Positions 8,555-16,653 of a DNA stretch of 64,000 nucleotides are shown here, one piece after another. Numbering within the stretch: position 1 is the stretch's first letter; each line of letters starts with the position of its first letter. Source of the stretch: Phycisphaerae bacterium (GTDB lineage: Bacteria > Chloroflexota > Anaerolineae > 4572-78 > J111); assembly GCA_028285035.1 (NCBI GenBank), contig JANQQF010000087.1, positions 1 to 64,000 of the forward strand, written 5' to 3'. Below the pieces are notes generated by a model, which was not told where the DNA came from, did not search any database, and worked only from the letters and a program-made list of their open reading frames with translations. The translations under genes were made by a program, and so were the position numbers.

Positions 8555-8910
8555 GTTTTCACCTCACAGCATAGCAAAAAAATACTGTCCCAAATAGCTC
8601 ACCCCTTACTTACAAACCATTGTTTTCTGGTTGGCTCCTGTTGTATAATTGGAGAAGATTATCGTGTCTTGTCTCAAAGAGATGGCACCTTAAATTGACC
8701 AATTACAGCAACTTGCCAGATGACATTAATCTCAATCCGTCCATCTTTTCTCCATTTAGCTATTGTAGCCTCTACAACAGCAGATTTGACTTGTCTTCAA
8801 ACCATCAAATCATTTGCAAATCTTATTCCCCCGTTATTATTAAAACCTAATAAATTTGAGACCTTTACCAAACTTTGGGGTCTAACTTTTTATACATCAA
8901 GGAGTGAATC
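8555..8910. other. Intergenic region before the GTPase signalling island
   Basis: About 355 bases of AT-rich sequence. Short open frames here have no credible ribosome site or protein-like composition. It probably holds the promoter of the operon starting at 8911; the AAGGAG at 8899-8904 is that gene's ribosome site. Confidence 0.5.
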
Positions 8911-9291
8911 ATGAGTGACAACAAAAATAGTACACCTGAAGGAAAAGATGTCGATCGCATTCGAGACATCATCTTTGGCCCACAAATGCGCGATTTTGAA
9001 CACCGTTTTGAAACAATGAAACGGGATTTTGATCGTTTGCAACAAGACTTGGATCGGCTTACTGAGCAAACATCAAATCAAGATAGTGAGCAAGGCAAAA
9101 AGCTGCAGGCTTTGCGTAAGGAAATGCGAGAGGCTGATGATCACATCAGAGACGAGGTACGCCAGACAGCCCAAACTTTGGGTAACGACAAAGTGGACCG
9201 GTTGGCTTTGGGCGAGCTATTTATTGAGTTAGGCAATCATCTGAAGACTGGTGGATCTTTAGCAGATTTGCTCAAAGATTTAGCAGAATAA
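8911..9291 (+). CDS. Small charged coiled-coil protein of the GTPase island
   Basis: 126 aa, very rich in Asp, Glu, Arg and Gln with heptad-like spacing at about 20-90. No signal peptide or membrane segment, so cytosolic. Its N-terminal stretch VDRIRDIIFGPQMRDFEHRF parallels IEALRDILFSHYRAQIQELE in the next protein, so the two probably share a short interaction motif. I recall similar small proteins near Rab-like GTPases in cyanobacteria, where the role is unknown. The ATG has AAGGAG upstream. It is followed after 13 nt by the membrane protein gene, with the GTPase and kinase genes beyond, suggesting one operon of four. Function not assigned. Confidence 0.75.
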   Translation: MSDNKNSTPEGKDVDRIRDIIFGPQMRDFEHRFETMKRDFDRLQQDLDRLTEQTSNQDSEQGKKLQALRKEMREADDHIRDEVRQTAQTLGNDKVDRLALGELFIELGNHLKTGGSLADLLKDLAE

Positions 9292-9304
9292 GAACATATA
9301 ACGT

Positions 9305-10753
9305 ATGGCAAATGAGCAATTACCGGCTGATGAAATAAATACACCTTCAGCTTCAGACGAGAGTCCTTCTAATCATTTGAACGGCGATACATCTGAACCT
9401 AGTGCAACTAGCTCAGATATTGAAGCGCTACGCGATATTCTTTTTAGCCATTATCGAGCACAAATTCAAGAGCTAGAGCAAGAACTAGATAATCTTGAAA
9501 AACGCGTTTCCGATAAAAATGCCTTTGTGGCAATGGTCACCCCGGTCATTGGTGGGGCTATTCGCCGGAAGATTCGGGACTCACGCGATGAGATGATTGA
9601 GGCCTTATATCCCATTATCGGTGATATGGTTGTGCGGGCTGTCTCTGAGGGTATTCGAGATTTAGCCCGCACGATTGACGCGCAACGACGGGCCGCGTTT
9701 GATTTTCCAACGATGGGTCGTCGTCTCCAAGCCAGGTTGGGTGGGGCCTCAAGTGCTGAAATGATTTTGCGTGAGTCCTTACCATTTGATGTCATTGAGA
9801 TTTTCCTCATTCATCGGGAAAATGGCTTGCTTTTATGGCACATTTCCCACGACCCGGAGGCATCCCCTGACTCAGACATCATCAGCGGGATGTTGACGGC
9901 AATCCGTGATTTTGTGCAGGACTCGTTTGGGCAAAGTTCAGAAGGGCAACTTGATGAAATTCAGTATGGCTCACGCCGCATTTTGCTTGAAACGGCTCAA
10001 CACGCCTATTTAGCTGTTGTTATTGAGGGTATTGAGCCACCAGGCTTTCGGGCCGAGATGCGGGAACGGGTTATTGAAATTGATCACGCCCACGAAAATG
10101 TTCTTGAGGATTACCAAGGTGACGCCACAGCCCTGCAAACTGTTGATGAACCATTAAGCGCTTTAGTTGATGTGCAAGACGAAACAAAGCTCAAGCCTTG
10201 GCAAACTTGGGTATTTGTTGGTATGATCAGTATATTGAGTCTGTGTCTTATTGGAACAGGATTTACTGGATGGTGGGGCTGGCAGCAACTGACGGCCACA
10301 CCCACGCCAGAGCCAATTGTTATTGTACCGACAGCAACTGCCACCTTTACAAATACACCATCACCCACAGCGACAAATACGCCATCACCGACACCAACGG
10401 CCACAAGCACTCCAACTGCAACTCATACACCAACGGCAACGTCTACCCCTTCACCATCACCCACAGCGACAGCAACCCAGACGTCAACACCGACGGCGAC
10501 GTCTACCCCGCGCCCCATCGAGGGAGTGATGACAGGTAGTGTTTGGTTACGAGAGAATCCATCAGATGACTCTGCGTTACTGGGTATTGCTATCGAGCGA
10601 GGTCAACCGATCGAGGTTATTGGTGTATTCGGACAATGGTATCAAATTAGCTGGTTACAAGGGGAGGCCGAAGTTATTGGCTGGACTCCCGCAGAATGGG
10701 TCGGCACAATTCTACCCATTCCAAACACCCTTGTTACGCCAACATCGCAATAA
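9305..10753 (+). CDS. Single-pass membrane protein: cytosolic longin/roadblock-like domain, Thr-Pro linker, external SH3 domain
   Basis: 482 aa. Order: disordered start (1-38); coiled coil (39-72); helical region conserved with cyanobacterial OmpA-type proteins (75-130); an alpha/beta domain (about 158-260) with IEIFLIHRENGLLLWH and SGMLTAIRDFVQDSFG; one membrane helix (about 301-324); a Thr-Pro linker (330-407); and a bacterial SH3 domain (about 408-470: GSVWLRENPSDDSALLG...GQWYQISW...GWTPAEWVG). The alpha/beta domain has the pattern of longin or roadblock folds, which serve as partners of small GTPases (MglB with MglA, for example); this is inference. The protein could link cell-wall sensing outside to the GTPase encoded 44 nt downstream. 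The coding DNA of the linker is a degenerate repeat, ACA/CCG-rich. Confidence 0.75.
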   Translation: MANEQLPADEINTPSASDESPSNHLNGDTSEPSATSSDIEALRDILFSHYRAQIQELEQELDNLEKRVSDKNAFVAMVTPVIGGAIRRKIRDSRDEMIEALYPIIGDMVVRAVSEGIRDLARTIDAQRRAAFDFPTMGRRLQARLGGASSAEMILRESLPFDVIEIFLIHRENGLLLWHISHDPEASPDSDIISGMLTAIRDFVQDSFGQSSEGQLDEIQYGSRRILLETAQHAYLAVVIEGIEPPGFRAEMRERVIEIDHAHENVLEDYQGDATALQTVDEPLSALVDVQDETKLKPWQTWVFVGMISILSLCLIGTGFTGWWGWQQLTATPTPEPIVIVPTATATFTNTPSPTATNTPSPTPTATSTPTATHTPTATSTPSPSPTATATQTSTPTATSTPRPIEGVMTGSVWLRENPSDDSALLGIAIERGQPIEVIGVFGQWYQISWLQGEAEVIGWTPAEWVGTILPIPNTLVTPTSQ

Positions 10754-10797
10754 GTCATCCACTCGAAGAACCCGAGCCTTATTGGAGTGTCATCAAA

Positions 10798-11310
10798 ATG
10801 CAAATCAGCAAAAAAATCTGTTTATTAGGCAATTTTGCGGTCGGTAAAACAAGCTTAGTCCGTCGTTTTATCTACAGTGTTTTTGATGACAAATACATCA
10901 GCACCATTGGTGTAAAGGTTAGCCGCAAAAAAGTTTCCGTACCGACAACAAATGGGACGATTGACTTAACGATGATGCTATGGGATTTAGCAGGGGGGGA
11001 AACTATCGAGAAAATTCAAACAAGTTATTATCGGGGCACAGAAGGGGCCATTCTAGTATGTGATTTAACCCAGAAAGACACCCTCGATAATCTTCAAATG
11101 TATGTAGATAAGACTCACAATGTTAATCCTCAAGCTAAATTTATCATTGCCGCAAACAAGAGTGATTTAACATCAGCCTATCAATTTTCAGAGCCGGAGA
11201 TAGAGGCAGTCGCCACACAACTCAATGCCCCTTATTATTTTACAAGTGCTAAAACCGGTGATAATGTTGAAGCTTTATTCAGACAATTAGCAAAACTCGT
11301 AACGACCTGA
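10798..11310 (+). CDS. Ras-like small GTPase (first of two)
   Basis: 170 aa from ATG 10798, which has TTGGAG at 10782-10787; an earlier in-frame start would overlap the upstream gene. G motifs: GNFAVGKTS (11-19), STIG (35-38), WDLAGGE (62-68), NKSD (120-123) and SAK (150-152). Guanine specificity is therefore intact. Switch II reads DLAGGE instead of DTAGQE, so the Gln that positions water in Ras/Rab is replaced by Gly and intrinsic hydrolysis may be slow or depend on a partner. No lipidation motif is present. It lies between the longin-like membrane protein and a PAS kinase, suggesting a switch between sensor and effector. Related to prokaryotic Ras-superfamily groups such as MglA and Rup. 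Confidence 0.88.
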   Translation: MQISKKICLLGNFAVGKTSLVRRFIYSVFDDKYISTIGVKVSRKKVSVPTTNGTIDLTMMLWDLAGGETIEKIQTSYYRGTEGAILVCDLTQKDTLDNLQMYVDKTHNVNPQAKFIIAANKSDLTSAYQFSEPEIEAVATQLNAPYYFTSAKTGDNVEALFRQLAKLVTT

Positions 11311-11347
11311 AATTATCTCAAATCTGGACCAGCGCTTCGGAGTTTTT

Positions 11348-12517
11348 ATGGAGTCACACATCGCAAAATCAGTCTTTAATGAATTAGGTGTTACCTATGT
11401 CATTACTGATCTTAATTTAAAGATTGTTGAAATTGGGGGAAACTTCACAGCTTTCGAATTTCCCCCGTCGGTTGAGACCGATCAAGCTCTAATTGATTTA
11501 TTTCCAGAGTACATTGGTCTAGAGGATGTCTTGGGAGAAATCTTAGCAGGTGATCTAAATCGTTTTGAACTTTCCTGGATTAACCGTGAAGACTCACTTG
11601 GCAATACCATTTACCTCAATTTAACATCATTGCCTTACCAAAATAAAGATAATTCAATTGTTGGTCTATTTCAAATGATTGAAGACATTACCGATGTCGG
11701 CTCGCTCAATCAGAAGATTATGCAACAACGGAATAATTTGCACCTCTTACGCCGTCAATTAGCGAACCAAAATTTAGAGCTAAATATAATTAATGAAGAG
11801 CTACAACAACTGTCCGAGTTAAAATCTCAATTTATCTCAATTGCAGCCCACGAATTCAAAACACCCTTATCGGTTATCAATGGCTATCTTGAAATATTAC
11901 TCGACGAGGAACGACAGTTACCTACGGCCAAAGCTCATAAATTTTTGGAGATCATCAAACAAAGTTCAAGTCGTTTGCAATTAATCATTAATGATTTATT
12001 GGATGTCACCCAGATTGAAGCCGGATATATCGAGCTTATCCTAAAGCCTGTTGACCTCTCAGCGCTTTTGAACAAATTATCGACAGAATTTATGCCGATC
12101 ATTAAGGCGAAAACCCAAACACTGACTCTCCAGCCGATATCTTCAGCCCCACCTCTCCTTTTGTGCGATGAGTTACGCACAACTCAAATCTTGAGTAACC
12201 TCATCAGTAACGCTAATAAATATACCCCAGCAGAGGGATGTATCTCCATTGAAGTCACGCACGCTACTGAGCCAGGGTTTTTACAGATTTCTATTATCGA
12301 TAATGGGTATGGTATTTCTGCGGAAGACCAAACAAAATTGTTTAGCCGCTTTTTTCGAGCAAACTCCAATAAACAGCGAGCGACAAAAGGGACAGGCCTC
12401 GGCCTATTTATTACGCAGGCCTTGGTTGAACAACACGGGGGGAAAATTTGGGTGGAAAGCGAATTAGGACAGGGAAGCAAATTTCATGTCACACTCCCCA
12501 CGGTTGATGTTACTTAA
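11348..12517 (+). CDS. Soluble PAS sensor histidine kinase
   Basis: 389 aa without membrane segments. Residues 8-118 form a PAS-like domain ending in the usual DIT motif. A coiled coil follows (120-158), then HisKA with H168 (AAHEFKTPL). HATPase_c has N box NLISNANKYTP, G1 DNGYGI, F box RFFRA and G2 GTGLGL. The PAS region is paralogous to that of the cyclase-like protein encoded convergently: IDLFPEYIGLEDVL here against IDIIPELVGQEAML there. No response regulator gene is adjacent. The kinase gene follows a Ras-like GTPase gene by 37 nt and may be its effector (inference). The ATG at 11348 has CGGAG nine bases upstream. Confidence 0.88.
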   Translation: MESHIAKSVFNELGVTYVITDLNLKIVEIGGNFTAFEFPPSVETDQALIDLFPEYIGLEDVLGEILAGDLNRFELSWINREDSLGNTIYLNLTSLPYQNKDNSIVGLFQMIEDITDVGSLNQKIMQQRNNLHLLRRQLANQNLELNIINEELQQLSELKSQFISIAAHEFKTPLSVINGYLEILLDEERQLPTAKAHKFLEIIKQSSSRLQLIINDLLDVTQIEAGYIELILKPVDLSALLNKLSTEFMPIIKAKTQTLTLQPISSAPPLLLCDELRTTQILSNLISNANKYTPAEGCISIEVTHATEPGFLQISIIDNGYGISAEDQTKLFSRFFRANSNKQRATKGTGLGLFITQALVEQHGGKIWVESELGQGSKFHVTLPTVDVT

Positions 12518-12525
12518 CGACACAC

Positions 12526-13632
12526 TTACCTTCGTATAAATTTACCACTCTCCACCTCAACCATCGCAGGCAGTACCTCATAACAAGGCATCAAAATCAA
12601 GTTATTACTAACTGGTCGCGTAATGACCTCTTGGCCAACTAAATCCCTCGTTATTTGACTAATCCAAACATGATCAATTGAAGCAACTGAAGCAATTTGT
12701 TTAGCAATATTTACGGTTTGCCCAACAGCCGTATAAGTTCGGTATTGGCGCGTCCCGATATTTCCCACTAAAGATAACCCAGAATTGATCCCCACACTGA
12801 AGTATAACTCTGGCACAGGTTGAGAGCATTCCTCTTGATAAGCCAGGGTGCCTTGCTGCAAGCTTAAGCCAGCCTCTATCGCTTGCATTGGATGATTAGG
12901 TTGTTGATCAAATAGGTTAAAAATCGCCATAAGACTATCACCCTGAAGCTGACAAACTGTTCCCCCATTCGCCGAAATAACACTCGAGGCAATGTCTAAA
13001 TATGAATTTAGGTGTTCAATAATCACATTAGAAGAAAATTGTTGAGGTAATGTTGAGACACCTCGTATCTGTGTGGACAAAATTGAAACTTCTTTCAATT
13101 GACCTTCTGGCTCGGGGCTTATCTTACCCGTTAATAAGGCCCCAGTCACCTCAGATGGCACATAATGCCACAACAAATAATCTAACTGATAGTTTAATTC
13201 AGACAACTCCTGACGAGCCAGCCGCAATTCGTTTTGGCTTTGAGTTAGTTTTTGGAGTTGTTCACTTTCTTCGGTCACATCAGTGAGGAGGACTACCCAG
13301 GCTACATTGGTATGAGGCTCCCCGGGGACAACGGTTATCATAAAATAACGTAACTGATTATGAGGGGTGGTTCGGTGAATATTCTCCAAACGGAGGGAGG
13401 GGACCGCACGTTGCTGAATATGATCCAACATTGCTTCCTGCCCAACCAGTTCAGGGATGATATCAATTAAAGGGATCCCTGAAATATCATCGGCTGTACC
13501 TCGTATCCATAGCGAAAAACGAGGCGCGTGATCGATAATATTTTGTTCAAAGTCAATCAAGGCATAAGTTGTACGAAGGCCAAATAAACCGGACTTTACG
13601 AATTCTGGAATTTGTAGCACGCCTATACTCAA
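12526..13632 (-). CDS. PAS protein with a degenerate class III nucleotide cyclase domain
   Basis: 368 aa. PAS-like domain (15-120, ending TDVTEES), coiled coil (122-150), then a class III cyclase fold (about 178-345). Key positions are changed. The first metal Asp of the LFxDIRGF motif is Q188 (LSTQIRG). The Lys of DKxxGD is Q228, while the second metal Asp is kept (D232, QGDSLMAIF). In the last motif YTAVGQTVNIAKQIA, the substrate-selecting Asp is Q305, Asn308 is kept and the transition-state Arg is Q312. Cyclase activity is therefore doubtful, and it may be a ligand-binding or scaffolding pseudo-enzyme. The start is uncertain (TTG 13632 or GTG 13620). Its upstream neighbour, 6 nt away, is a Ras-like GTPase. 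The 3' end converges on the kinase gene with 8 bases between stops. Confidence 0.82.
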   Translation of the reverse strand: MSIGVLQIPEFVKSGLFGLRTTYALIDFEQNIIDHAPRFSLWIRGTADDISGIPLIDIIPELVGQEAMLDHIQQRAVPSLRLENIHRTTPHNQLRYFMITVVPGEPHTNVAWVVLLTDVTEESEQLQKLTQSQNELRLARQELSELNYQLDYLLWHYVPSEVTGALLTGKISPEPEGQLKEVSILSTQIRGVSTLPQQFSSNVIIEHLNSYLDIASSVISANGGTVCQLQGDSLMAIFNLFDQQPNHPMQAIEAGLSLQQGTLAYQEECSQPVPELYFSVGINSGLSLVGNIGTRQYRTYTAVGQTVNIAKQIASVASIDHVWISQITRDLVGQEVITRPVSNNLILMPCYEVLPAMVEVESGKFIRR

Positions 13633-13638
13633 CTTTAT

Positions 13639-14277
13639 CTATGTGCTCAAAATCTTACGACCAAGATTTTGAAAGGTTGTTTCGACATTTGTCCCTATTT
13701 TAGCACTACACAACGTATAAGTTGCATTACATTGATCTGCAATCTGAGCTAAATCATTTTCTGAACAATCCCATTGCGTCTCAGGTAAGTCTGATTTATT
13801 ACCGACAATAATCAATGATGCTCCGGGATTAACGGCTGTAAAATCTTGAGCATATAAAGGGATCGCTTCAAGTGTTTCATGGCGGGTCAAATCACACACA
13901 AGAATGGCCCCGGCTGCGCCACGGTAGTAACTCATCATCACGCGGTCAAATACTTCACCACCAACCAGGTCCCATACGAGTAAAGTTAGGCCACTGTTCG
14001 TTGTTGCTTCGCCATCAAAGGTTAGACGTTTACGGCTTATCTTTGCCCCAATTGTACTCAAATATTTATCGTCAAACGTATTCTCAATAAACCGTTGAAT
14101 CAGGCTTGTTTTTCCAACAGCAAAATCACCTAAAAGACAAATTTTTGCTTGCTTGATTACACTTGCTTGTTTCATAGAGGGTCGGTCTGATGACGCACTT
14201 TGGCTCGTTGGTCGATAGCCACTTGAACTAAACTGCTGCATACTGGTTTGTGGTGTTGATCTAGCTCCCCTATTCAT
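13639..14277 (-). CDS. Ras-like small GTPase (second of two)
   Basis: 212 aa with a disordered, Ser/Gln-rich N-terminal extension of about 42 residues. The G domain has GDFAVGKTS (50-58), STIG (74-77), WDLVGGE (102-108), NKSD (160-163) and SAK (191-193). It is closely related to the GTPase at 10798-11310 and shares the switch II change GGE in place of GQE. Possible later starts at Met13 and Met35 would remove most of the extension; the ATG at 14277 has only a modest GAAGG. It is translated upstream of the PAS/cyclase-like gene, mirroring the GTPase-kinase pair on the other strand. It probably acts on that protein (inference). Confidence 0.87.
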   Translation of the reverse strand: MNRGARSTPQTSMQQFSSSGYRPTSQSASSDRPSMKQASVIKQAKICLLGDFAVGKTSLIQRFIENTFDDKYLSTIGAKISRKRLTFDGEATTNSGLTLLVWDLVGGEVFDRVMMSYYRGAAGAILVCDLTRHETLEAIPLYAQDFTAVNPGASLIIVGNKSDLPETQWDCSENDLAQIADQCNATYTLCSAKIGTNVETTFQNLGRKILST

Positions 14278-14302
14278 ACCTGATTACCTTCATCTTTCTG
14301 CT

Positions 14303-15121
14303 CTATCGTCCCCGAATTTTAACTTGACTTTCTGTAAGTCGTGTATTGGGGACAACTAAGCGTTCTTCATCAATTAAAATTTCTGAATTTAATGTACCAA
14401 TCGCTTCTAACGTTCCTTCTTGTTCATCAATCACAATCATGTCGCCGATGAAAAAGACATCACGTGCGTAATGCCCAGCCAGCACATTCTTGGCTACATC
14501 ACGACCGCCTAAACCGAAGGCCAAGGCCAAACCAGCCGCAATGATGGCGATGAGGTTAGTAAAAATGTTGGTCAGTACAGTGACATCTAATCCCAACTGC
14601 TCAACAGCCACAATAGCAGTCACAACCATCAAGACCGCTCGAATGGCTTGCCCAATAATCTGATGAAATTCAACGCCCATACTGGCAACACCTGCTTGGG
14701 TGAGACGGCCAATAAATTGGGCTAATAAGGCACCAATAATGAAAACAAAAATTGCTGACAGTAACCGTGGCAAATAAGCGATAATGGCTTGTAATTGGGC
14801 CACTGCGGCAGATAAACCGAGGCTTTCAAACCCCATCAACAAGAAATTGAGGAAGATGAGCCAGAATACAAATAAGCCCAACATATCAGCCGGTGTTTGT
14901 TTAATCTGTGCTTGGCTCAACCCATCAGCCAAGCCTGTTTTTTCAATCGCCTGATTTAGACCAAATCGCTCTGCTAGACGCTGGACGATGCGTTGAATGA
15001 CTTTTGAAACAAACCACCCAACAACTAGAATAATGATTGTCGTCAAAATACGAGGCGTAAATTCAATCACGCCACCAATTAAATTTGAAAAGGCATCCTG
15101 CAAAATCTCTAGATCAATCAT
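14303..15121 (-). CDS. MscS-like small mechanosensitive channel protein
   Basis: 272 aa. Four to five hydrophobic helices cover residues 1-195, including a repeated pattern of the TM-helix type (IIILVVGWFVSKVIQRIV and IFVFIIGALLAQFIGRLT). A Gly/Ala-rich pore-like helix follows (IIAAGLALAFGLGGRDVAKNVLAG), then a small beta domain (IGDMIVIDEQEGTLEAIG...VVPNTRL) as in MscS. I chose ATG 15121 because it has GAGG nine bases upstream and overlaps the anti-sigma stop by 8 nt; an upstream GTG at 15163 would overlap it by 50 nt. Such proteins release solutes on osmotic downshift. It appears to be the third gene of a sigma/anti-sigma operon, so it may respond to envelope stress. Confidence 0.82.
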   Translation of the reverse strand: MIDLEILQDAFSNLIGGVIEFTPRILTTIIILVVGWFVSKVIQRIVQRLAERFGLNQAIEKTGLADGLSQAQIKQTPADMLGLFVFWLIFLNFLLMGFESLGLSAAVAQLQAIIAYLPRLLSAIFVFIIGALLAQFIGRLTQAGVASMGVEFHQIIGQAIRAVLMVVTAIVAVEQLGLDVTVLTNIFTNLIAIIAAGLALAFGLGGRDVAKNVLAGHYARDVFFIGDMIVIDEQEGTLEAIGTLNSEILIDEERLVVPNTRLTESQVKIRGR

Positions 15122-15506
15122 TACGTTTATCCTCATCAAAATTAAGATTTGTCCCAAGGACAAGTAGGGGGCGTAACATTGCTAGGCAAGTTTCAACGTA
15201 TGAAGGGAGCATCTTCATATATGTATCTACAACCCCGGCTGTACCTAGCCATATGGCCCTGCCTCCAAAATTGGATAGCTGGATTTGTCGGACCACTCGA
15301 CCTTCCAGCCGATTAATTGTCTGAGTATCCAATTCTGGCACATCAATCGCAGGGGCATCGATTGGGCGATTGTCCCACAACTCATCAACAACGGCCAAGC
15401 AAGTATTGCAATGGCTCAGATGCTCGATAATTGCCGAATTTTGCACCTCATCAAGCTCCCCAGCAACAAAAGTATTCAAGTTATCAGGATGCTTGGAGTC
15501 GTTCAT
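15114..15506 (-). CDS. Zinc-finger anti-sigma factor
   Basis: 130 aa. The N-terminal ZAS domain shows the H-x3-C-x2-C motif as HLSHCNTC (H29, C33, C36), which typifies anti-sigma factors of ECF sigmas. The rest (60-130) is only weakly hydrophobic near GGRAIWLGTAGVV and LAMLRPLLVLG, so membrane attachment is possible but not clear. It overlaps the sigma gene by ATGA and the channel gene by 8 nt, so the three are translationally coupled. It should hold the sigma factor inactive until a signal, redox or membrane stress, releases it (family knowledge). Confidence 0.82.
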   Translation of the reverse strand: MNDSKHPDNLNTFVAGELDEVQNSAIIEHLSHCNTCLAVVDELWDNRPIDAPAIDVPELDTQTINRLEGRVVRQIQLSNFGGRAIWLGTAGVVDTYMKMLPSYVETCLAMLRPLLVLGTNLNFDEDKRND

Positions 15507-16231
15507 AAGACCTCTCCCTCTAGTTCTCGGTATACATTCATGAGGGCTAATCTAGCTCGTTGCACCCGCATCTTAGCGGCACTAAGGCTAACACCAAGTC
15601 GCTCGGCTATTTCAGCGTAGGGCAGTTGTTCAAGATCCTTCAGCTTTATGGCCTCCGCCGCTTCAGGACGAAGAGTCTCGATTGCTTGAGCGAGCTGTTC
15701 TTGGCGTGATTTGGCCAACACTTGCTTCTCTGGTGTTTGGTGAGTTGAGAGCGACTCACCTAAAATATCAATCGAGGTTTCGCTTTCCTGCGGACGCCGC
15801 GAGCGCCGACGCAACTCATTTTGGCTAACATTTGTGGCAATTCGGTAGAGCCACGTCTTCAAAGATGAGCGTCCTTCAAACTGTCCCAAACTACGATAGG
15901 CTCGAAAGAAGACATCCTGAGTCAAATCTTCCGCATCTTCGGCATTTCGGACAAATCGATAACAAACACCCCACACAGTAGCTTTATGGCGTTGAAAAAT
16001 TTCCTTAAATGGCCGATCATCTTTTGCCCCGATTTTTAAGCATAACTCAACAAGCTCCTGATCCGTCACGGAAGCTAAATCAATTTTAGGCTCGGCACGT
16101 TTGACAAATTCACGAACAGCGCCGCCTGACAAATGGATATCAACAGTCCAAAAAAGACCGTCGACAAAATGCCATAAATGACGAAGATTATCCCATACAG
16201 AAATTTTAAAAGTCCGGGCAATATTGCTCAT
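15503..16231 (-). CDS. ECF-type RNA polymerase sigma factor
   Basis: 242 aa from ATG 16231; a TTG two codons upstream is possible. Region 2 (about 72-140) has VRNAEDAEDLTQDVFFRAYRSLGQF and SLKTWLYRIATNVSQNELRRR. Region 4 (about 180-232) has LRPEAAEAIKLKDLEQLPYAEIAERLGVSLSAAKMRVQRAR. An unusual N-terminal extension of about 60 residues precedes region 2. It directs RNA polymerase to stress promoters under control of the overlapping anti-sigma gene. Two 58-bp direct repeats directly upstream probably hold its promoter or operator and suggest autoregulation. Confidence 0.9.
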   Translation of the reverse strand: MSNIARTFKISVWDNLRHLWHFVDGLFWTVDIHLSGGAVREFVKRAEPKIDLASVTDQELVELCLKIGAKDDRPFKEIFQRHKATVWGVCYRFVRNAEDAEDLTQDVFFRAYRSLGQFEGRSSLKTWLYRIATNVSQNELRRRSRRPQESETSIDILGESLSTHQTPEKQVLAKSRQEQLAQAIETLRPEAAEAIKLKDLEQLPYAEIAERLGVSLSAAKMRVQRARLALMNVYRELEGEVL

Positions 16232-16232
16232 T

Positions 16233-16348
16233 GTCAAGATAGACCCCTATTTTGGAGAAAGGTCACACATTTGGTCTAATGTTGGTCTCAGTCAAGATGG
16301 ACCCTTTATCTGAGGAAAAGGTCACACATTTGGTCTCAGATGGTCTTA
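16233..16348. repeat. Two tandem 58-bp direct repeats upstream of the sigma gene
   Basis: Unit 1 at 16233-16290 and unit 2 at 16291-16348 both start GTCAAGAT and both contain GGTCACACATTTGGTCT. A partial third unit begins at 16349 (GCCAAAGAT). The first unit ends 1 bp from the sigma ATG, so the repeat forms the 5' leader. Confidence 0.8.
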
Positions 16349-16653
16349 GCCAAAGATTTACCGTAATGTGTTGGTAAATCAATCATGACTCAGTTTTTGT
16401 ATAGAAGCAAGTATACTCAAAGTTGTACTAAGAAAATACATAAGATTTGTCATAGTTTCTCTATACCTAACCGAAAGTACCAACCTTAAGGGATTGAAAT
16501 CATGTTAAAAACAAGTATAATAGAGGCGGTCAGGACATTCACCATCAATTTCAATTAGACGTTTCTGTATCATTACATACAGTCTTCCCTCACTTTTTCC
16601 TATACCCTTAACGCTAAGCATTATTCCTGATACCCCTCAAAAAAGGATCTGTC
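16349..16653. other. Intergenic region between the sigma operon and the sortase gene
   Basis: About 300 bases of AT-rich sequence between divergent genes. At about 16480-16500 it holds a single stretch ending AAGGGATTGAAAT that resembles the 3' half of a CRISPR repeat, but no second copy. AAAAAAGGA precedes the sortase ATG. Confidence 0.5.

Noticed and set aside
8620..8914. Two short open frames upstream of the GTPase island
   Set aside because: They lack ribosome sites and protein-like composition, and one runs through the leader of the real gene at 8911.
10317..10529. Repetitive ACA/CCG-rich DNA and open frames in other reading frames
   Set aside because: It is the coding sequence of the Thr-Pro linker of the 9305-10753 protein; the other frames are artefacts of low-complexity DNA.
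16465..16505. CRISPR-repeat-like stretch ending AAGGGATTGAAAT
   Set aside because: It resembles the 3' half of known repeats, but there is only one copy, no spacer-repeat pattern and no cas gene in the window.
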